Shown here: piece by piece, positions 1 to 8,568 of the stretch
Layout: each line of letters opens with the position of its first letter
How positions within the stretch are numbered: position 1 is the stretch's first letter
From: JAPUIN01 sp041580375
GTDB lineage: Bacteria > Acidobacteriota > Polarisedimenticolia > Gp22-AA2
Assembly: GCA_041580375.1 (NCBI GenBank)
Contig: JBFGDZ010000062.1
Span: 1-18,363 of the forward strand
Direction of reading: 5' to 3'
DNA length: 18,363 bases
Made by a program: the position numbers and the translations under genes
Notes under the pieces: generated by a model
Databases searched by the model: none
What the model was told of the DNA's origin: nothing
Seen by the model: the letters and a program-made list of their open reading frames with translations, nothing else

Positions 1-873
1 GCCGTGGGCCAGAGCCTCGAGGACGACGATCGGATGTCCCTCCAGGTCTGAGGGGTTGATCAGTGCGGCCGCCTCTCGAAGCAATGCCTCCTTGGCGTCG
101 CCGTAGACGCCACCCGTGAACGTGATGCGTGGGTCGACGGTCGCGAGACGCCGGAGTGAGGCCACGTAGGCGTCGCTGAACGCGCCGTCCCCCGCAACGA
201 CGAGTCGCAGGGCACCGCTCATCTCGCGGAAGGCGGCGATCAGGTCGTCCACTTTCTTCTCGGGCACCAGACGGCCGAGAAAGAGAAGGTAGGGCGCCTC
301 GCCGCTCTTCGTGACCCGGGATGCCGCGCCGCGCGCGTCGGCGTTCGTCGGGAGCACGACGCCGTTCGGAATGTGATGAGGAGCGCGATGGTACATTTCC
401 TGGAAGTGGCCGCAGAGGGCTGCCGAAACCCCGATCGTCGCGTGCGGCAAGCATGCGGCGGCGCGCGCCCCGAGCCTCAGCACGGCCCGAGCCACAGGCC
501 CCCACTTGCGCCGGCGCCAGTCCAGGGCGTGAACCGTCACGACCACACGCCGCCCCGCGAGACGCGGGATCCAGGCGAACAGGGCCGGGCCGATCGAGTG
601 CACGTGCACGACGTCGTACCGGCCCGCCGCGGCCGCGAGGGCGGACAGGAACGTGTGGCTCGCCGCCTCGAGGTGCTTGGTCGGAATCGCCGGGAGATAC
701 CGCAGATCGACGCCGCGGTGTCGCGTCGGGCGACCGCGGCAGTACTTCGGACGGCAGAAGACGGTGACGTGATGGCCGCGCGCCGTCAGGCGCGCGCTCA
801 ACTCCTCGACCGCCCGCTCCACGCCGCCGTGACTGGCCGGCAGTCCGCGGCAGCCGACCATCGCGATCCTCAC
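1..873 (-). CDS. GT4 glycosyltransferase (C-terminus cut by window edge)
   Basis: This probably transfers an activated sugar onto the lipid-linked EPS repeat unit at the cytoplasmic face of the inner membrane. The 291 visible codons begin MRIAMVGCRGLPASHGGVE, the glycine-rich N-terminal loop of GT-B enzymes, and resemble the DUF1972/rhamnosyltransferase-type GT4 start. A second Rossmann half follows with LLFLGRLVPEKKVDDLI near residue 200 and an EX7E motif at E278/E286 in a DLEGHPIVVLEALAHG stretch, so only the last part of the C-terminal domain is missing. I chose the GTG at 873-871 because GGAGG lies 7 bases upstream at 881-885; an ATG four codons in has no better site. The start overlaps the radical SAM stop by four bases (GTGA), implying translational coupling. 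The sugar specificity cannot be read from the sequence. Confidence 0.88.
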   Translation of the reverse strand, partial: MRIAMVGCRGLPASHGGVERAVEELSARLTARGHHVTVFCRPKYCRGRPTRHRGVDLRYLPAIPTKHLEAASHTFLSALAAAAGRYDVVHVHSIGPALFAWIPRLAGRRVVVTVHALDWRRRKWGPVARAVLRLGARAAACLPHATIGVSAALCGHFQEMYHRAPHHIPNGVVLPTNADARGAASRVTKSGEAPYLLFLGRLVPEKKVDDLIAAFREMSGALRLVVAGDGAFSDAYVASLRRLATVDPRITFTGGVYGDAKEALLREAAALINPSDLEGHPIVVLEALAHG

Positions 874-1868
874 GCGTACACCTCCCGGCCCAGGTGGGCC
901 CGCAGCTTCCCCGCGGCCACCCACCGGACGACGGCGGCAGGGTGCGCCTTGATCGACTCGCGCGCCGTGCAGACCATCCAGCAGTTGACCGGGCATGTCG
1001 GCGCAAACCGGCGGACCTCATCCGCCCCCTTCGAGCTCCAGATCTCCTCGAAACCCTGCTCGTTGAGATCGCCGAGCTGCGTCTCGAGCATATTGCACGG
1101 GTGCAGGTGGCCGTCCGCCGCCATGAAGGCGGAGCGGCTGCCTGCGGTGCACGGGATCTGGCGCGGACGGTTGCGCGTGTAGTCGAGGAGCCCCTGATAG
1201 AAGAACGCCCTCACCCATCGCTTGACGTTCCAGCCGAGGAGTTCCTCAGCGCCGATCGCGTTGAGCTGGCGCCGGAGTGCCTCGGGGTTCAGGCCCCGGT
1301 TCTCGTCGGTACGGAAGTAGATGCCGGAGTTGTGGGCCACAGCACAGGTGAACTCGGCCCCGACCTCGCGCGCCAGCCGGTAGACCTCCGCGAGCCCCTC
1401 GACGTTCTGCTCGGTGGCCGTGAAGGCGAGGCGCAGGCTCCTGACCCCCAGCGCCTTCAGGCGCCGGACTGTCTCCATGCACCTGCGAAAGCCCTGGGGG
1501 ATGCCGCGGATGTGATCATGCAGGCCGTCCCGGCCGTCGATCGAGATCCCCACCCCCACGTCCGGGTCCACTTCGAGGATCTCGCGCATCTGGGACTCGA
1601 TGCGATCCGGCAGGAAACCGTTGCTGGAGATGATGACGCGCGCATCGGGGCACCTCGTCTTCAGGCGGGCCACCACGCGCGGCAGGTCGGGCCGGAGGAA
1701 CGGCTCTCCACCGGAGATGTTGATGTTCGTCAGGGTGGGAGGCAGGCGCTCAAGGGCGGCATCTGAGGCGCGGTGCTCGTCCTCGTTTTTCCAGATGTTG
1801 CACATCACGCATCGTGCGTTGCATGTGTCGACGACCTCGATCACCAGGTCCCTGAGACTAGGCGGCAC
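870..1868 (-). CDS. Radical SAM protein with SPASM-like C-terminus
   Basis: Predicted radical SAM enzyme of 332 aa. The CX3CX2C cluster motif is C16, C20 and C23 (CNARCVMC), which would bind the [4Fe-4S] cluster that cleaves S-adenosylmethionine. A GGEP motif follows at 53-56. The C-terminus has a SPASM-like cysteine pattern (C240, C258, C292, C296, C300), with AADGHLHPCNM between the first pair and CPVNCWMVC at the end, suggesting an auxiliary cluster. The GTG start at 1868 has GGAGG 6 bases upstream and overlaps the preceding glycosyltransferase stop by 11 bases. The next glycosyltransferase starts in a GTGA overlap with its stop. Lying between two GT4 genes, it probably modifies a sugar, lipid carrier or peptide in the EPS pathway, but the substrate is unknown. 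No small precursor-peptide gene is apparent nearby. Confidence 0.9.
   Translation of the reverse strand: MPPSLRDLVIEVVDTCNARCVMCNIWKNEDEHRASDAALERLPPTLTNINISGGEPFLRPDLPRVVARLKTRCPDARVIISSNGFLPDRIESQMREILEVDPDVGVGISIDGRDGLHDHIRGIPQGFRRCMETVRRLKALGVRSLRLAFTATEQNVEGLAEVYRLAREVGAEFTCAVAHNSGIYFRTDENRGLNPEALRRQLNAIGAEELLGWNVKRWVRAFFYQGLLDYTRNRPRQIPCTAGSRSAFMAADGHLHPCNMLETQLGDLNEQGFEEIWSSKGADEVRRFAPTCPVNCWMVCTARESIKAHPAAVVRWVAAGKLRAHLGREVYA
881..885 (-). promoter_or_regulatory. Shine-Dalgarno of the terminal GT4 gene
   Basis: On the minus strand GGAGG precedes the GTG at 873 by 7 bases. It lies inside the last codons of the radical SAM gene and decides the GTG start. Confidence 0.6.
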
Positions 1869-3129
1869 GGCCGACCTCCCGCCCCAGGGCCCTGCCGTAG
1901 AGATCCATCAGGCCCGCGTAGTGCCGTCGGGGAGTGAGCCGTTCGCGCGCGAAGACTCGGGCGGCGGCGCCCAGCCGGCCAACCAGGGCCCTGTCCTCGA
2001 CAAGGCGGCGCGCGGCGCGCTTCAGACCGTCCGGATCGCCGGGCCTGAAGAGAAGCCCCCGCTCCTCCTCCCCCACCAGCTCGGGGATTCCCCCCAGGGC
2101 CGTCCCGATGATCGGCGTGCCGGCCGCGAACGCCTCGAGGACGGCGTACGGTTGGTTCTCGTAGCAGACGGAAGGGACGACGACGGCCAGTGCCCCGGCC
2201 TGCAGTTCGCGCAGGTGGTCGGCGTCGAGCGGCCCGACGTAGCGCACGTTCGGCAACCGGTCGCTGGCCTCCAAGACGTCCTCCCTCAGTGGACCGTCGC
2301 CCGCGATCACGAGCGGGATCACTCCCCAGCGCCCCGCCGCCTCGAGCAGCGTTGCGATCCCCTTATCCCGTATCAGCCTGCCCGCGAACAGGAGGTAGTC
2401 GTCGTGGAGCGCATCCGGGTCCGGCGCGCCGGAGGCGCGCGCTCGCTCGTTGCCCGGTCCTTTCGGGACGAAGTTGTCGAGGTGCGCCACCCGATCGGGA
2501 TGGAAGTCGAACTCGCGCAGCTTGGCCATAAGGAACCGACTCGGCGCAATGAAGATCGTCACCCGGTCGAAGACGCGGATCGCCCGGTGGACTGCACTCT
2601 CCGCGGCCGCCATCAGGCTGGCCGGGAGCGACCCGCGCTTGCAGCGATTGACGACCATGCGATGGAAGCGAGCCGGGCGACATTCCTCACACGGCCGGTC
2701 TTTCGAGAAAAGGTTTCCATTCGGGCAGATGACGGAGAAATCGTGCAGCGTCCAGACGACCGGGATGCGGCGCTCGGCCGCCGCGTCGATCACCGAGGGG
2801 CTCAGGTGGTGGTGGATGTTCTGCAGGTGGACGATATCGGGACGCGCCCGGTCAAGCAGTTGCGCGAATCGCCCCTTGACGTGGCGCGAGTAGATGGTGC
2901 GCGCCAGCACCGCGACGGCGCTTCGCAGCCCGCCGCTCCGCAGGAGGGACGGGAAGTCGATCGGATCCGCCAGGATCGGCGCTGCCAGGGCGGGATCGTT
3001 CTCCGGGGCGTCCTGGCCGAAGCAGATGACCTCGTGCCCGCGCTCTCCGAGTAGACGGGCCAGCGACAATGTGTACGTCGCGTCCCCTCCCCTCGGGTAG
3101 AGATACCTGTTCGCCAGGACGATTCTCAT
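1858..3129 (-). CDS. GT4 family glycosyltransferase
   Basis: Predicted cytoplasmic glycosyltransferase of 423 aa building the EPS repeat unit. The N-terminus MRIVLANRYLYPRGGDATY is a typical GT-B glycine-rich loop, followed by DIVHLQNIHHHLSPSVI and TLHDFSVICPNGNLF. The sugar-nucleotide half holds LLFAGRLIRDKGIATLLEAA and an EX7E motif at E324/E332 (ENQPYAVLE). CRPAR and PCEEC segments around residues 140-155 resemble the cysteine-containing insert seen in some GT4 enzymes. The open frame extends upstream, but the ATG at 3129 sits in an ATGA overlap with the ligase stop at 3126, and homology-like sequence begins there, so the longer reading is rejected. The 3' end overlaps the radical SAM gene by 11 bases. 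Donor and acceptor sugars are not predictable. Confidence 0.92.
   Translation of the reverse strand: MRIVLANRYLYPRGGDATYTLSLARLLGERGHEVICFGQDAPENDPALAAPILADPIDFPSLLRSGGLRSAVAVLARTIYSRHVKGRFAQLLDRARPDIVHLQNIHHHLSPSVIDAAAERRIPVVWTLHDFSVICPNGNLFSKDRPCEECRPARFHRMVVNRCKRGSLPASLMAAAESAVHRAIRVFDRVTIFIAPSRFLMAKLREFDFHPDRVAHLDNFVPKGPGNERARASGAPDPDALHDDYLLFAGRLIRDKGIATLLEAAGRWGVIPLVIAGDGPLREDVLEASDRLPNVRYVGPLDADHLRELQAGALAVVVPSVCYENQPYAVLEAFAAGTPIIGTALGGIPELVGEEERGLLFRPGDPDGLKRAARRLVEDRALVGRLGAAARVFARERLTPRRHYAGLMDLYGRALGREVGRAA
1875..1879 (-). promoter_or_regulatory. Shine-Dalgarno of the radical SAM gene
   Basis: GGAGG on the minus strand, 6 bases before the GTG at 1868 and inside the 3' end of the upstream glycosyltransferase gene. 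It supports the overlapping GTG start over any later one. Confidence 0.6.
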
Positions 3130-5345
3130 CGGGCACCCGATCGCGATTCCCGGTTTGTTCGGGCCTCGCCTGACACGCCGCCCAGCGTCTCTGCGGCCAG
3201 CTTGCGCAGATCGCGATCGCCGGGGTTCATCGCCACCCCCCGCAGGATGATGGGCCGCGCCCGATCGCGTGCCGGCTCGCCGAGAGCGGACCATGCGGCG
3301 AGCAGCAGGCGTGCCGCCTGAGCGTGGATCGTGGCCCCCATCGGGCTCAGGCGCAGGGCGGTCTCGACGTCCGTCAGGGGCTCTTCCAAGCACTCCTCTC
3401 CCAGATCGGTTGCCAGGACCCCGGCCGTGCACCGCCCCATCCTGAGAGGTCCCAAGACGAGATGTCCGCGGGCGGAGACCGGAAAGTGTCGCAGGCCGCG
3501 CCGCTGGATCTCGATCGCTTCCTGGAGCCGGCGCCCGACATATCGCGCGGCCTCGGGCGATGCCGGAGTGCCTCCCCGCTCGAGACGAATCAGGACCTGC
3601 AGGTCGGCCATGGCGGCCCGCCCGAGCCTGCCAGCCGAGGCAAATAATCTCTCGGCGTTGTCCCCATCGAGCAGATCCAGGAATCCGCCGGCCCGCGGCC
3701 CGTGCGTGGCAGGGGGCGCGATCTCCCTGGCCATCCCGCCGAAACCACCCAGTTCATCTCCCGTCAGCGCCGTGAGTCCCGCTCCGTCGGCTTGTTCTGC
3801 CTGCACTCCCCCGATCCCTGCCGCGACAACCGGCACGGCGGTGAGGAAGGCAACGCAGGCGAGCACGCACGCGGGCACCAGAGCGCGCCTGACCCAGGGG
3901 CGCCTCGGGGGCGCTCCGTGGACCAGGAGCGGTGTGGGCGACTGCAGCCACCAGATCAGGAGCCCCAAAAGGCACGAGAGGGTGAAGGCGTTAGCCGGGA
4001 TCGCCAGGTTGAAGTCGGTGAGCGAGTGTAGGGCGATCGCTGCGACCCCCACCGCCGCGGCATACCCCACGTGACTGTTGAGGGGCTTTGCCGGCCGGCT
4101 CAGGACGGACCGTAGCAGGAGGATCAGCGCGCCCAGGATCACGGCGCACCCCACCAGGCCGGCCTCGGCCCCGAACTCGAGATAGTCGTTGTGCGCGTGA
4201 TTGACCGCGATCCCTTCGCCGGACGTGCGGAACATCGGAAAGACGTGAGGGAAGGCCCCCAGGCCGACGCCTACGGCCGGGAAGGCACGCGCCATCTCGA
4301 CTGTCTGCCCCCAGATCTGGGCGCGCCCGACGCCCCCTCTGAACTCGTCCAGGGTTCCGAGGAACCGCGACATCACCGGAGCCGCGGCTCCTCCCTGTGC
4401 GAACAGAAGCAGCGTCACGCCGGCCAGGATCACCGCGGCACCCGCGAACGCCCTCTCGCGGCCGCGCAACGCGAGAGTCATTCCGACGGCGAGGAGCGCG
4501 ACCAGCATGCTGGCGATCCCCATGCGCGACCGGGAACAGACGAGCGCCGTCGCCATGATCAGGCCGAGGACGAGCAGGGTTCCCGCGAGGAACGCGGGGC
4601 GTCCTCCCGCGCGCTCGAGGCGCCGCGAGGCGCTCTCTCCGCGTGTGGGCCGCCACCGAGTGATCACCATGGTCGACAAGGCGACCGCCATCGGGAGGGT
4701 CATCTCCAGGTATCCGGCGAAGTGGTTGCGGTTGATGAACGTTCCCGTGGCGACCTCGGTGTAGTACTTCTTGGCGTAACCGAAGATGTGCTGGCGGCCC
4801 GTGAAGTATTCCGTCAGGCCGTACGCAGCCTGGAATGCGCCGCCTGCGACCAGCGCGGCGGCAAGCAAGCGGCGCCCCCCCCTGTCGGCGCACACGTCGA
4901 TCGTGATGAGCGCGACCACCAGGCACGCCGCGAGGCGCAGGGTCGCCTGACGGGTGGCCCAGGGGTGGAGCGAGATGGGGCGCCAGTCCTTCCCGATCCG
5001 GCCGGCCTCCTCGTCGCCGGCGGCCGCGAAGAGTGCGTCGCCGGGCTCGTACCGATCTCGCAGCGACGCGGCCTCCGGGGAAAGCCACCCGAGCACCGGT
5101 CGGGGCATGGGGATGGTCTGGACGATCCCGAGGGCGACGAGCAAGGTTCCCCCGAGCAGGACGGGGCTCTTCCAGGGAAGCGGGGATTCCCCCCGGCGGA
5201 TCCTCCAGACGAGCCAGACGATGCCGAGTCCGACGCTGGCGACCACGAGGGCCGCTCTCGGTCCCGGCTGGACGGAGCCGAACGGAAGCGGCGCGACCAG
5301 CAGCATCAGCAGCAAACCGCCCCACAGCAGGCGCTGAAGCGTCAT
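3126..5345 (-). CDS. O-antigen ligase/polymerase (Wzy_C) with helical C-terminal extension
   Basis: Predicted polytopic inner-membrane protein of 739 aa, of the O-antigen ligase/Wzy superfamily that polymerises or transfers undecaprenyl-linked glycan on the periplasmic side. There are about a dozen hydrophobic segments up to residue ~480. The diagnostic HAHNDYLEF motif is at 383-391, just before a membrane segment. After a final membrane segment, about 240 residues form a soluble helical region with TPR-like character (for example ALRLSPMGATIHAQAARLLLAAW), ending in an Arg-rich tail. I use the ATG at 5345, which has GGAG 6 bases upstream; a GTG at 5360 would add five residues and is worse spaced. 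It lies 33 bases after the co-polymerase and overlaps the next gene by four. Polymerase and ligase roles cannot be told apart by sequence alone; polymerase is likelier in this operon. Confidence 0.87.
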   Translation of the reverse strand: MTLQRLLWGGLLLMLLVAPLPFGSVQPGPRAALVVASVGLGIVWLVWRIRRGESPLPWKSPVLLGGTLLVALGIVQTIPMPRPVLGWLSPEAASLRDRYEPGDALFAAAGDEEAGRIGKDWRPISLHPWATRQATLRLAACLVVALITIDVCADRGGRRLLAAALVAGGAFQAAYGLTEYFTGRQHIFGYAKKYYTEVATGTFINRNHFAGYLEMTLPMAVALSTMVITRWRPTRGESASRRLERAGGRPAFLAGTLLVLGLIMATALVCSRSRMGIASMLVALLAVGMTLALRGRERAFAGAAVILAGVTLLLFAQGGAAAPVMSRFLGTLDEFRGGVGRAQIWGQTVEMARAFPAVGVGLGAFPHVFPMFRTSGEGIAVNHAHNDYLEFGAEAGLVGCAVILGALILLLRSVLSRPAKPLNSHVGYAAAVGVAAIALHSLTDFNLAIPANAFTLSCLLGLLIWWLQSPTPLLVHGAPPRRPWVRRALVPACVLACVAFLTAVPVVAAGIGGVQAEQADGAGLTALTGDELGGFGGMAREIAPPATHGPRAGGFLDLLDGDNAERLFASAGRLGRAAMADLQVLIRLERGGTPASPEAARYVGRRLQEAIEIQRRGLRHFPVSARGHLVLGPLRMGRCTAGVLATDLGEECLEEPLTDVETALRLSPMGATIHAQAARLLLAAWSALGEPARDRARPIILRGVAMNPGDRDLRKLAAETLGGVSGEARTNRESRSGAR

Positions 5346-5351
5346 GGGGGT

Positions 5352-5355
5352 CTCC
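5352..5355 (-). promoter_or_regulatory. Shine-Dalgarno deciding the ligase start
   Basis: GGAG on the minus strand, 6 bases before the ATG at 5345. It lies downstream of the alternative GTG at 5360, so it favours the ATG. Confidence 0.5.
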
Positions 5356-5378
5356 GGCACGGCCCTCCAGATTCGCGA

Positions 5379-7598
5379 TCAGATCGGCGCGTTCGCATCC
5401 CGGCCACGCCCCGCCCGCGCCGCGGGCGGCGCGGGCGGATTCGCCTCACCGCCCGCCGAACGTGCGTGGGCGTAGCCGTAGTAGTAGCTCTGGCTTCCCG
5501 GATCAACACGGTTGAGCACCGCTCCCACGACGCGCGCTTTCACCTGCTGCAGTCGGTTCAGGCCGTGCGCCAGCGCATCGCGCGAGGTGGCCCCCGCCTG
5601 GATCACCATCACGACCGCCTGCACGCGCGCGGCCATGATGGTGGGATCGGCCACCGCCAGGACGGGGGGCGAATCGTAGATGACATGGTCGTACCCCTGC
5701 TCCTCGAACTCTTGCTGCAGCCGCGTAAAGCGGTCCGAGTCCAGAAGGTCGGCCGGGTTCGGCGGCAGCGGGCCGCTGGTGACGACGTCGAGTCCGGGGA
5801 CCGGAGTCCGTTTCGGCTCGGGCCAGGGGGGGCCGGTGCCGCTCAGGTAGCTCGACAGGCCCTCTTCATTCGGCAGATCGAACACCCGGTGCAGGCGGGG
5901 CTTCCTGAGATCCGAGTCGACGAGCAAAACGCACCGGCCGATCTGTGCCAGCGTAATCGCCAGGTTGACCGCGACTGCCGTCTTCCCCTCGCCAGGCTGC
6001 GTGCTCGCGATCAGGATCGTCCGGGGCGGCCCGGCCAGCTGCGACACCAGCAGGGACGTGCGCGTCTCGCGGAACGCCTCAGAGACATTCGACTTGGGAT
6101 CGAGGTGGGAGACGACCTCCACGGGAACGAGCGGCGGCGTCTCGCGGCCGTTCGGCCTGATGATCCTGAGCCTCGATCCTTCCGCCCGCAGAGCAGGGAT
6201 CAGGCCGATCGACGGCAGGCCGGCGAGCTGCCGTATCTCGTCGGGCGACTTCACAGACTTGTCCAGGTACTCGAAGAAGAACCCCAGCGCGACGCCCAGG
6301 AGGAGACCCATCAGGACGCTCAACAGGATGTTCCGCAGGATCTTCGGTGAGCTCTTGTGGATCGGGACTTCCGCCCTGTCGACGATCCGCACGTTGCTCG
6401 CGCTGTGCTCGTCCAGTCCCGCCGATGAGCCCGTTTCCGCCTGTCGCCTCAGGAGGGCCTCCAGGGTCGAGCGCTTGTTCGCCACTTCGGCCCTCAGGTT
6501 GTTGTAGTGGATCTCCTTCAGGTTCAGATCCTGGGACCGGCGCTTCTGCTCATCCAAAGTGCTCGCGAGCCGCTCCTCCTGGTTGCGGGCAGCGCGGTAG
6601 GCCGCCTCGGCCGCCCCCAGGACCTGCTGGTAGATCGACTTGCGCTCGATCTCGAGCCTCTCCTGGTTGGCCTCGATCTCCCGCCCGAGGCGAACCATCT
6701 CCGGCCACTCTGGCCGGTACTTCTCCGACAGCTGCGCGTAGCGTCGTGTCAGCTCGGCCGACTTGGCCGTCATCTCGCGAATCAGGTCGCTTTGCAGCAC
6801 CTCCGGCAGGTCGGCCGGAGTTGATCCGCGCAGGGCCGCGTACCGCGCCTCTTTCTCGATTCGCTCGGCCCGGGCCCGCGTGTAGGCATCGCTGAGATCC
6901 TGGAGGTTCTTGACGACGATATTCTGCGTCTCGGTCAGCTGGATGATGTCGTGCTCCCGGGCGTACGCCTGAAGCTCCTTCTCACGGCCGTCGATCTGCT
7001 CCTGCAGGGTGGCGACCTGGTGGGCGAGCGACGCCGTCGCGCGGGTGGTCGTGTTGTATTGGATCTCATTGTTGAAGGCGATGTAGGTCTCGGCCACCTG
7101 GTTGGCGACGCGCGCCGCCAGGACCGGATCGTGCGCGGAGAACAACACGTCGACGAGACGGCTGTTCCGCACCGGGCTCACATCGAGCTTCTTCAGGAAA
7201 ACGTCGATTCGCCGGGCTCCGGCGGCCTGCTCGGCCGTGAGGCCTTCGTGCAGGGCCCACCCTGCGGATACCCGAAACTCGTCGTGCGCCGCCAGCTCCA
7301 GGTCGGCAATCACCTGCCCGGCGATGCGGCGACTCTGGATGAGTCTGTACTGGGTCTGGTAGAAATCGTTGCGGCCGTCCGGGATGCTCGACACGACCTC
7401 CTGGAATGGCATGACCTTGGGAGCGCTTTGCTCGATCTGCAGGCGGACCATAGCCGTGTACACGGGACGCTTGAGAAATGAGCCCAGGGCCACCGTCGCC
7501 ACCATCACGAGCAATGCGGTGTAGACGACCCAGCGTCGCTTGACCAGGATCCTCCAGTAGTCCAGGAGGTGCTGTGCCTTTTCGTGGGGATCGGTCAT
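5379..7598 (-). CDS. Wzc-type polysaccharide co-polymerase with BY-kinase domain
   Basis: Predicted inner-membrane tyrosine autokinase of 739 aa that controls EPS chain length and export. A Wzz-like N-terminus carries a first membrane helix around 24-42. A long charged helical, coiled-coil-prone region spans roughly 185-420, and a second helix lies near 425-445 (LLSVLMGLLLGVALGFFF). The cytoplasmic BY-kinase follows: Walker A QPGEGKT at 534-540, Walker A' VLLVDSD at 557-563 and Walker B VIYDSPP at 639-645. A tyrosine cluster (Y705, Y706, Y707, Y709) would be the autophosphorylation site, followed by about 30 Ala/Pro/Arg-rich residues. This is the fused, proteobacterial-style architecture. The start has GGAG 6 bases upstream. 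It lies 16 bases after the OPX gene. A cognate low-molecular-weight phosphatase is not in the window. Confidence 0.94.
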   Translation of the reverse strand: MTDPHEKAQHLLDYWRILVKRRWVVYTALLVMVATVALGSFLKRPVYTAMVRLQIEQSAPKVMPFQEVVSSIPDGRNDFYQTQYRLIQSRRIAGQVIADLELAAHDEFRVSAGWALHEGLTAEQAAGARRIDVFLKKLDVSPVRNSRLVDVLFSAHDPVLAARVANQVAETYIAFNNEIQYNTTTRATASLAHQVATLQEQIDGREKELQAYAREHDIIQLTETQNIVVKNLQDLSDAYTRARAERIEKEARYAALRGSTPADLPEVLQSDLIREMTAKSAELTRRYAQLSEKYRPEWPEMVRLGREIEANQERLEIERKSIYQQVLGAAEAAYRAARNQEERLASTLDEQKRRSQDLNLKEIHYNNLRAEVANKRSTLEALLRRQAETGSSAGLDEHSASNVRIVDRAEVPIHKSSPKILRNILLSVLMGLLLGVALGFFFEYLDKSVKSPDEIRQLAGLPSIGLIPALRAEGSRLRIIRPNGRETPPLVPVEVVSHLDPKSNVSEAFRETRTSLLVSQLAGPPRTILIASTQPGEGKTAVAVNLAITLAQIGRCVLLVDSDLRKPRLHRVFDLPNEEGLSSYLSGTGPPWPEPKRTPVPGLDVVTSGPLPPNPADLLDSDRFTRLQQEFEEQGYDHVIYDSPPVLAVADPTIMAARVQAVVMVIQAGATSRDALAHGLNRLQQVKARVVGAVLNRVDPGSQSYYYGYAHARSAGGEANPPAPPAARAGRGRDANAPI

Positions 7599-7614
7599 CC
7601 GCGGCTCCCTCCCG

Positions 7615-8568
7615 CTAAAAGAACGTCTCGAGGACGACGACGAGGTCGCCGTCGCGCAGGATCGGGTCGGGCGTCCTCCCCTTGCGCATCCGCTTCAAGT
7701 TCACCTCGATCACGGCCTGCGTGCCGTCCTCCGACTGGCGGAGGACCTGTATCTTCTTGAGGTTGGCCCGCTCGGTCGCCCCGCCGGCCTTGGCGATCGC
7801 CTGCAGGAGGGTGATGGGACGGCTGGCCAGCTGCTCGATCCGTCCCGGCGATTTGACGGCGCCGTCGACGTAGATGTAGATGAGCGGGTCGATCGGGGCG
7901 CTGATGACGTCCCCGGGGTGGATGGAAACATTCAATGCGGGATCGCGGTTGGCCAGGAGGTCAGCCACGTTCACCGCGATCCGCCCGGGCTCGCGGTGAT
8001 CGCCGTTCCGAATGACGTACAGCTCGGCGCCGCATCGCTCCGTCAGGCCGCCGGCCTGCGAAAGCACCTGGAGGAGGGTGCGCGGCCCCAGCATCTCGTA
8101 GACACCTGGCTTGCCGACGGCCCCGATCACGGACACGCGCTTGCTTCCGTACTCGCGCACGAACACGGAAACCTGCGGGTCTCTCACGTACTTCTTCCGG
8201 AGCTCCTCGCGCAGCCGCCCCTCCAGCTCCATTGCCGTGAGCCCGGCGATCTGCATCTCCCCCAGAAGCGGGACGGAGATCGTTCCTGTCGCGGAGATGC
8301 GCACGGTGCGGTTCAGTTCCGGCACCTCGAACACGCTGATCTCGAGAAGATCCTCGGGTCCCAGCGGTTGCTGCTGGCGCGTTTCCGCGGATGCGGGCCC
8401 GGCGCCGGACTGCGGACGCGCGCCGGCCGGCTCCGCCGACACCGCCGGCGCCGCGACGCCGTCGGGCGGGGTGTCGGCGGCCCCGCTCGAACCGATGACG
8501 AGAACGGACAGGGTTAGCCACGCGAGCGCGGGTCCGCGGGAACGAGTCAGGCGGTCGTCAGAATTCAT
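7615..8568 (-). CDS. Polysaccharide export (OPX/Wza-like) protein, short, without lipobox
   Basis: Predicted 317-aa periplasmic export protein. After a signal peptide (hydrophobic LAWLTLSVLVIGSSGAADT, about 15-33) and a Pro/Ala-rich linker comes a Poly_export domain starting GPEDLLEISVFEVPELNRT (about 71-145). Two SLBB-type segments follow: VSVIGAVGKPGVYEMLG near 155 and IYVDGAVKSPGRIEQLA near 235. Unlike classical Wza there is no cysteine at the signal-peptide end, so no lipid anchor is predicted. The protein stops right after the second SLBB (DGDLVVVLETFF), lacking the C-terminal helix that forms Wza's outer-membrane pore. Its ATG lies inside the last codons of the beta-barrel gene (11-base overlap), suggesting stoichiometric production with that barrel, which probably supplies the pore. 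It also likely contacts the co-polymerase encoded next. Confidence 0.92.
   Translation of the reverse strand: MNSDDRLTRSRGPALAWLTLSVLVIGSSGAADTPPDGVAAPAVSAEPAGARPQSGAGPASAETRQQQPLGPEDLLEISVFEVPELNRTVRISATGTISVPLLGEMQIAGLTAMELEGRLREELRKKYVRDPQVSVFVREYGSKRVSVIGAVGKPGVYEMLGPRTLLQVLSQAGGLTERCGAELYVIRNGDHREPGRIAVNVADLLANRDPALNVSIHPGDVISAPIDPLIYIYVDGAVKSPGRIEQLASRPITLLQAIAKAGGATERANLKKIQVLRQSEDGTQAVIEVNLKRMRKGRTPDPILRDGDLVVVLETFF

Noticed and set aside
3130..3432. Upstream extension of the second glycosyltransferase into the ligase gene
   Set aside because: The extra residues are charged shadow sequence, and the GT-B glycine-rich start begins exactly at the ATG at 3129, which overlaps the ligase stop.
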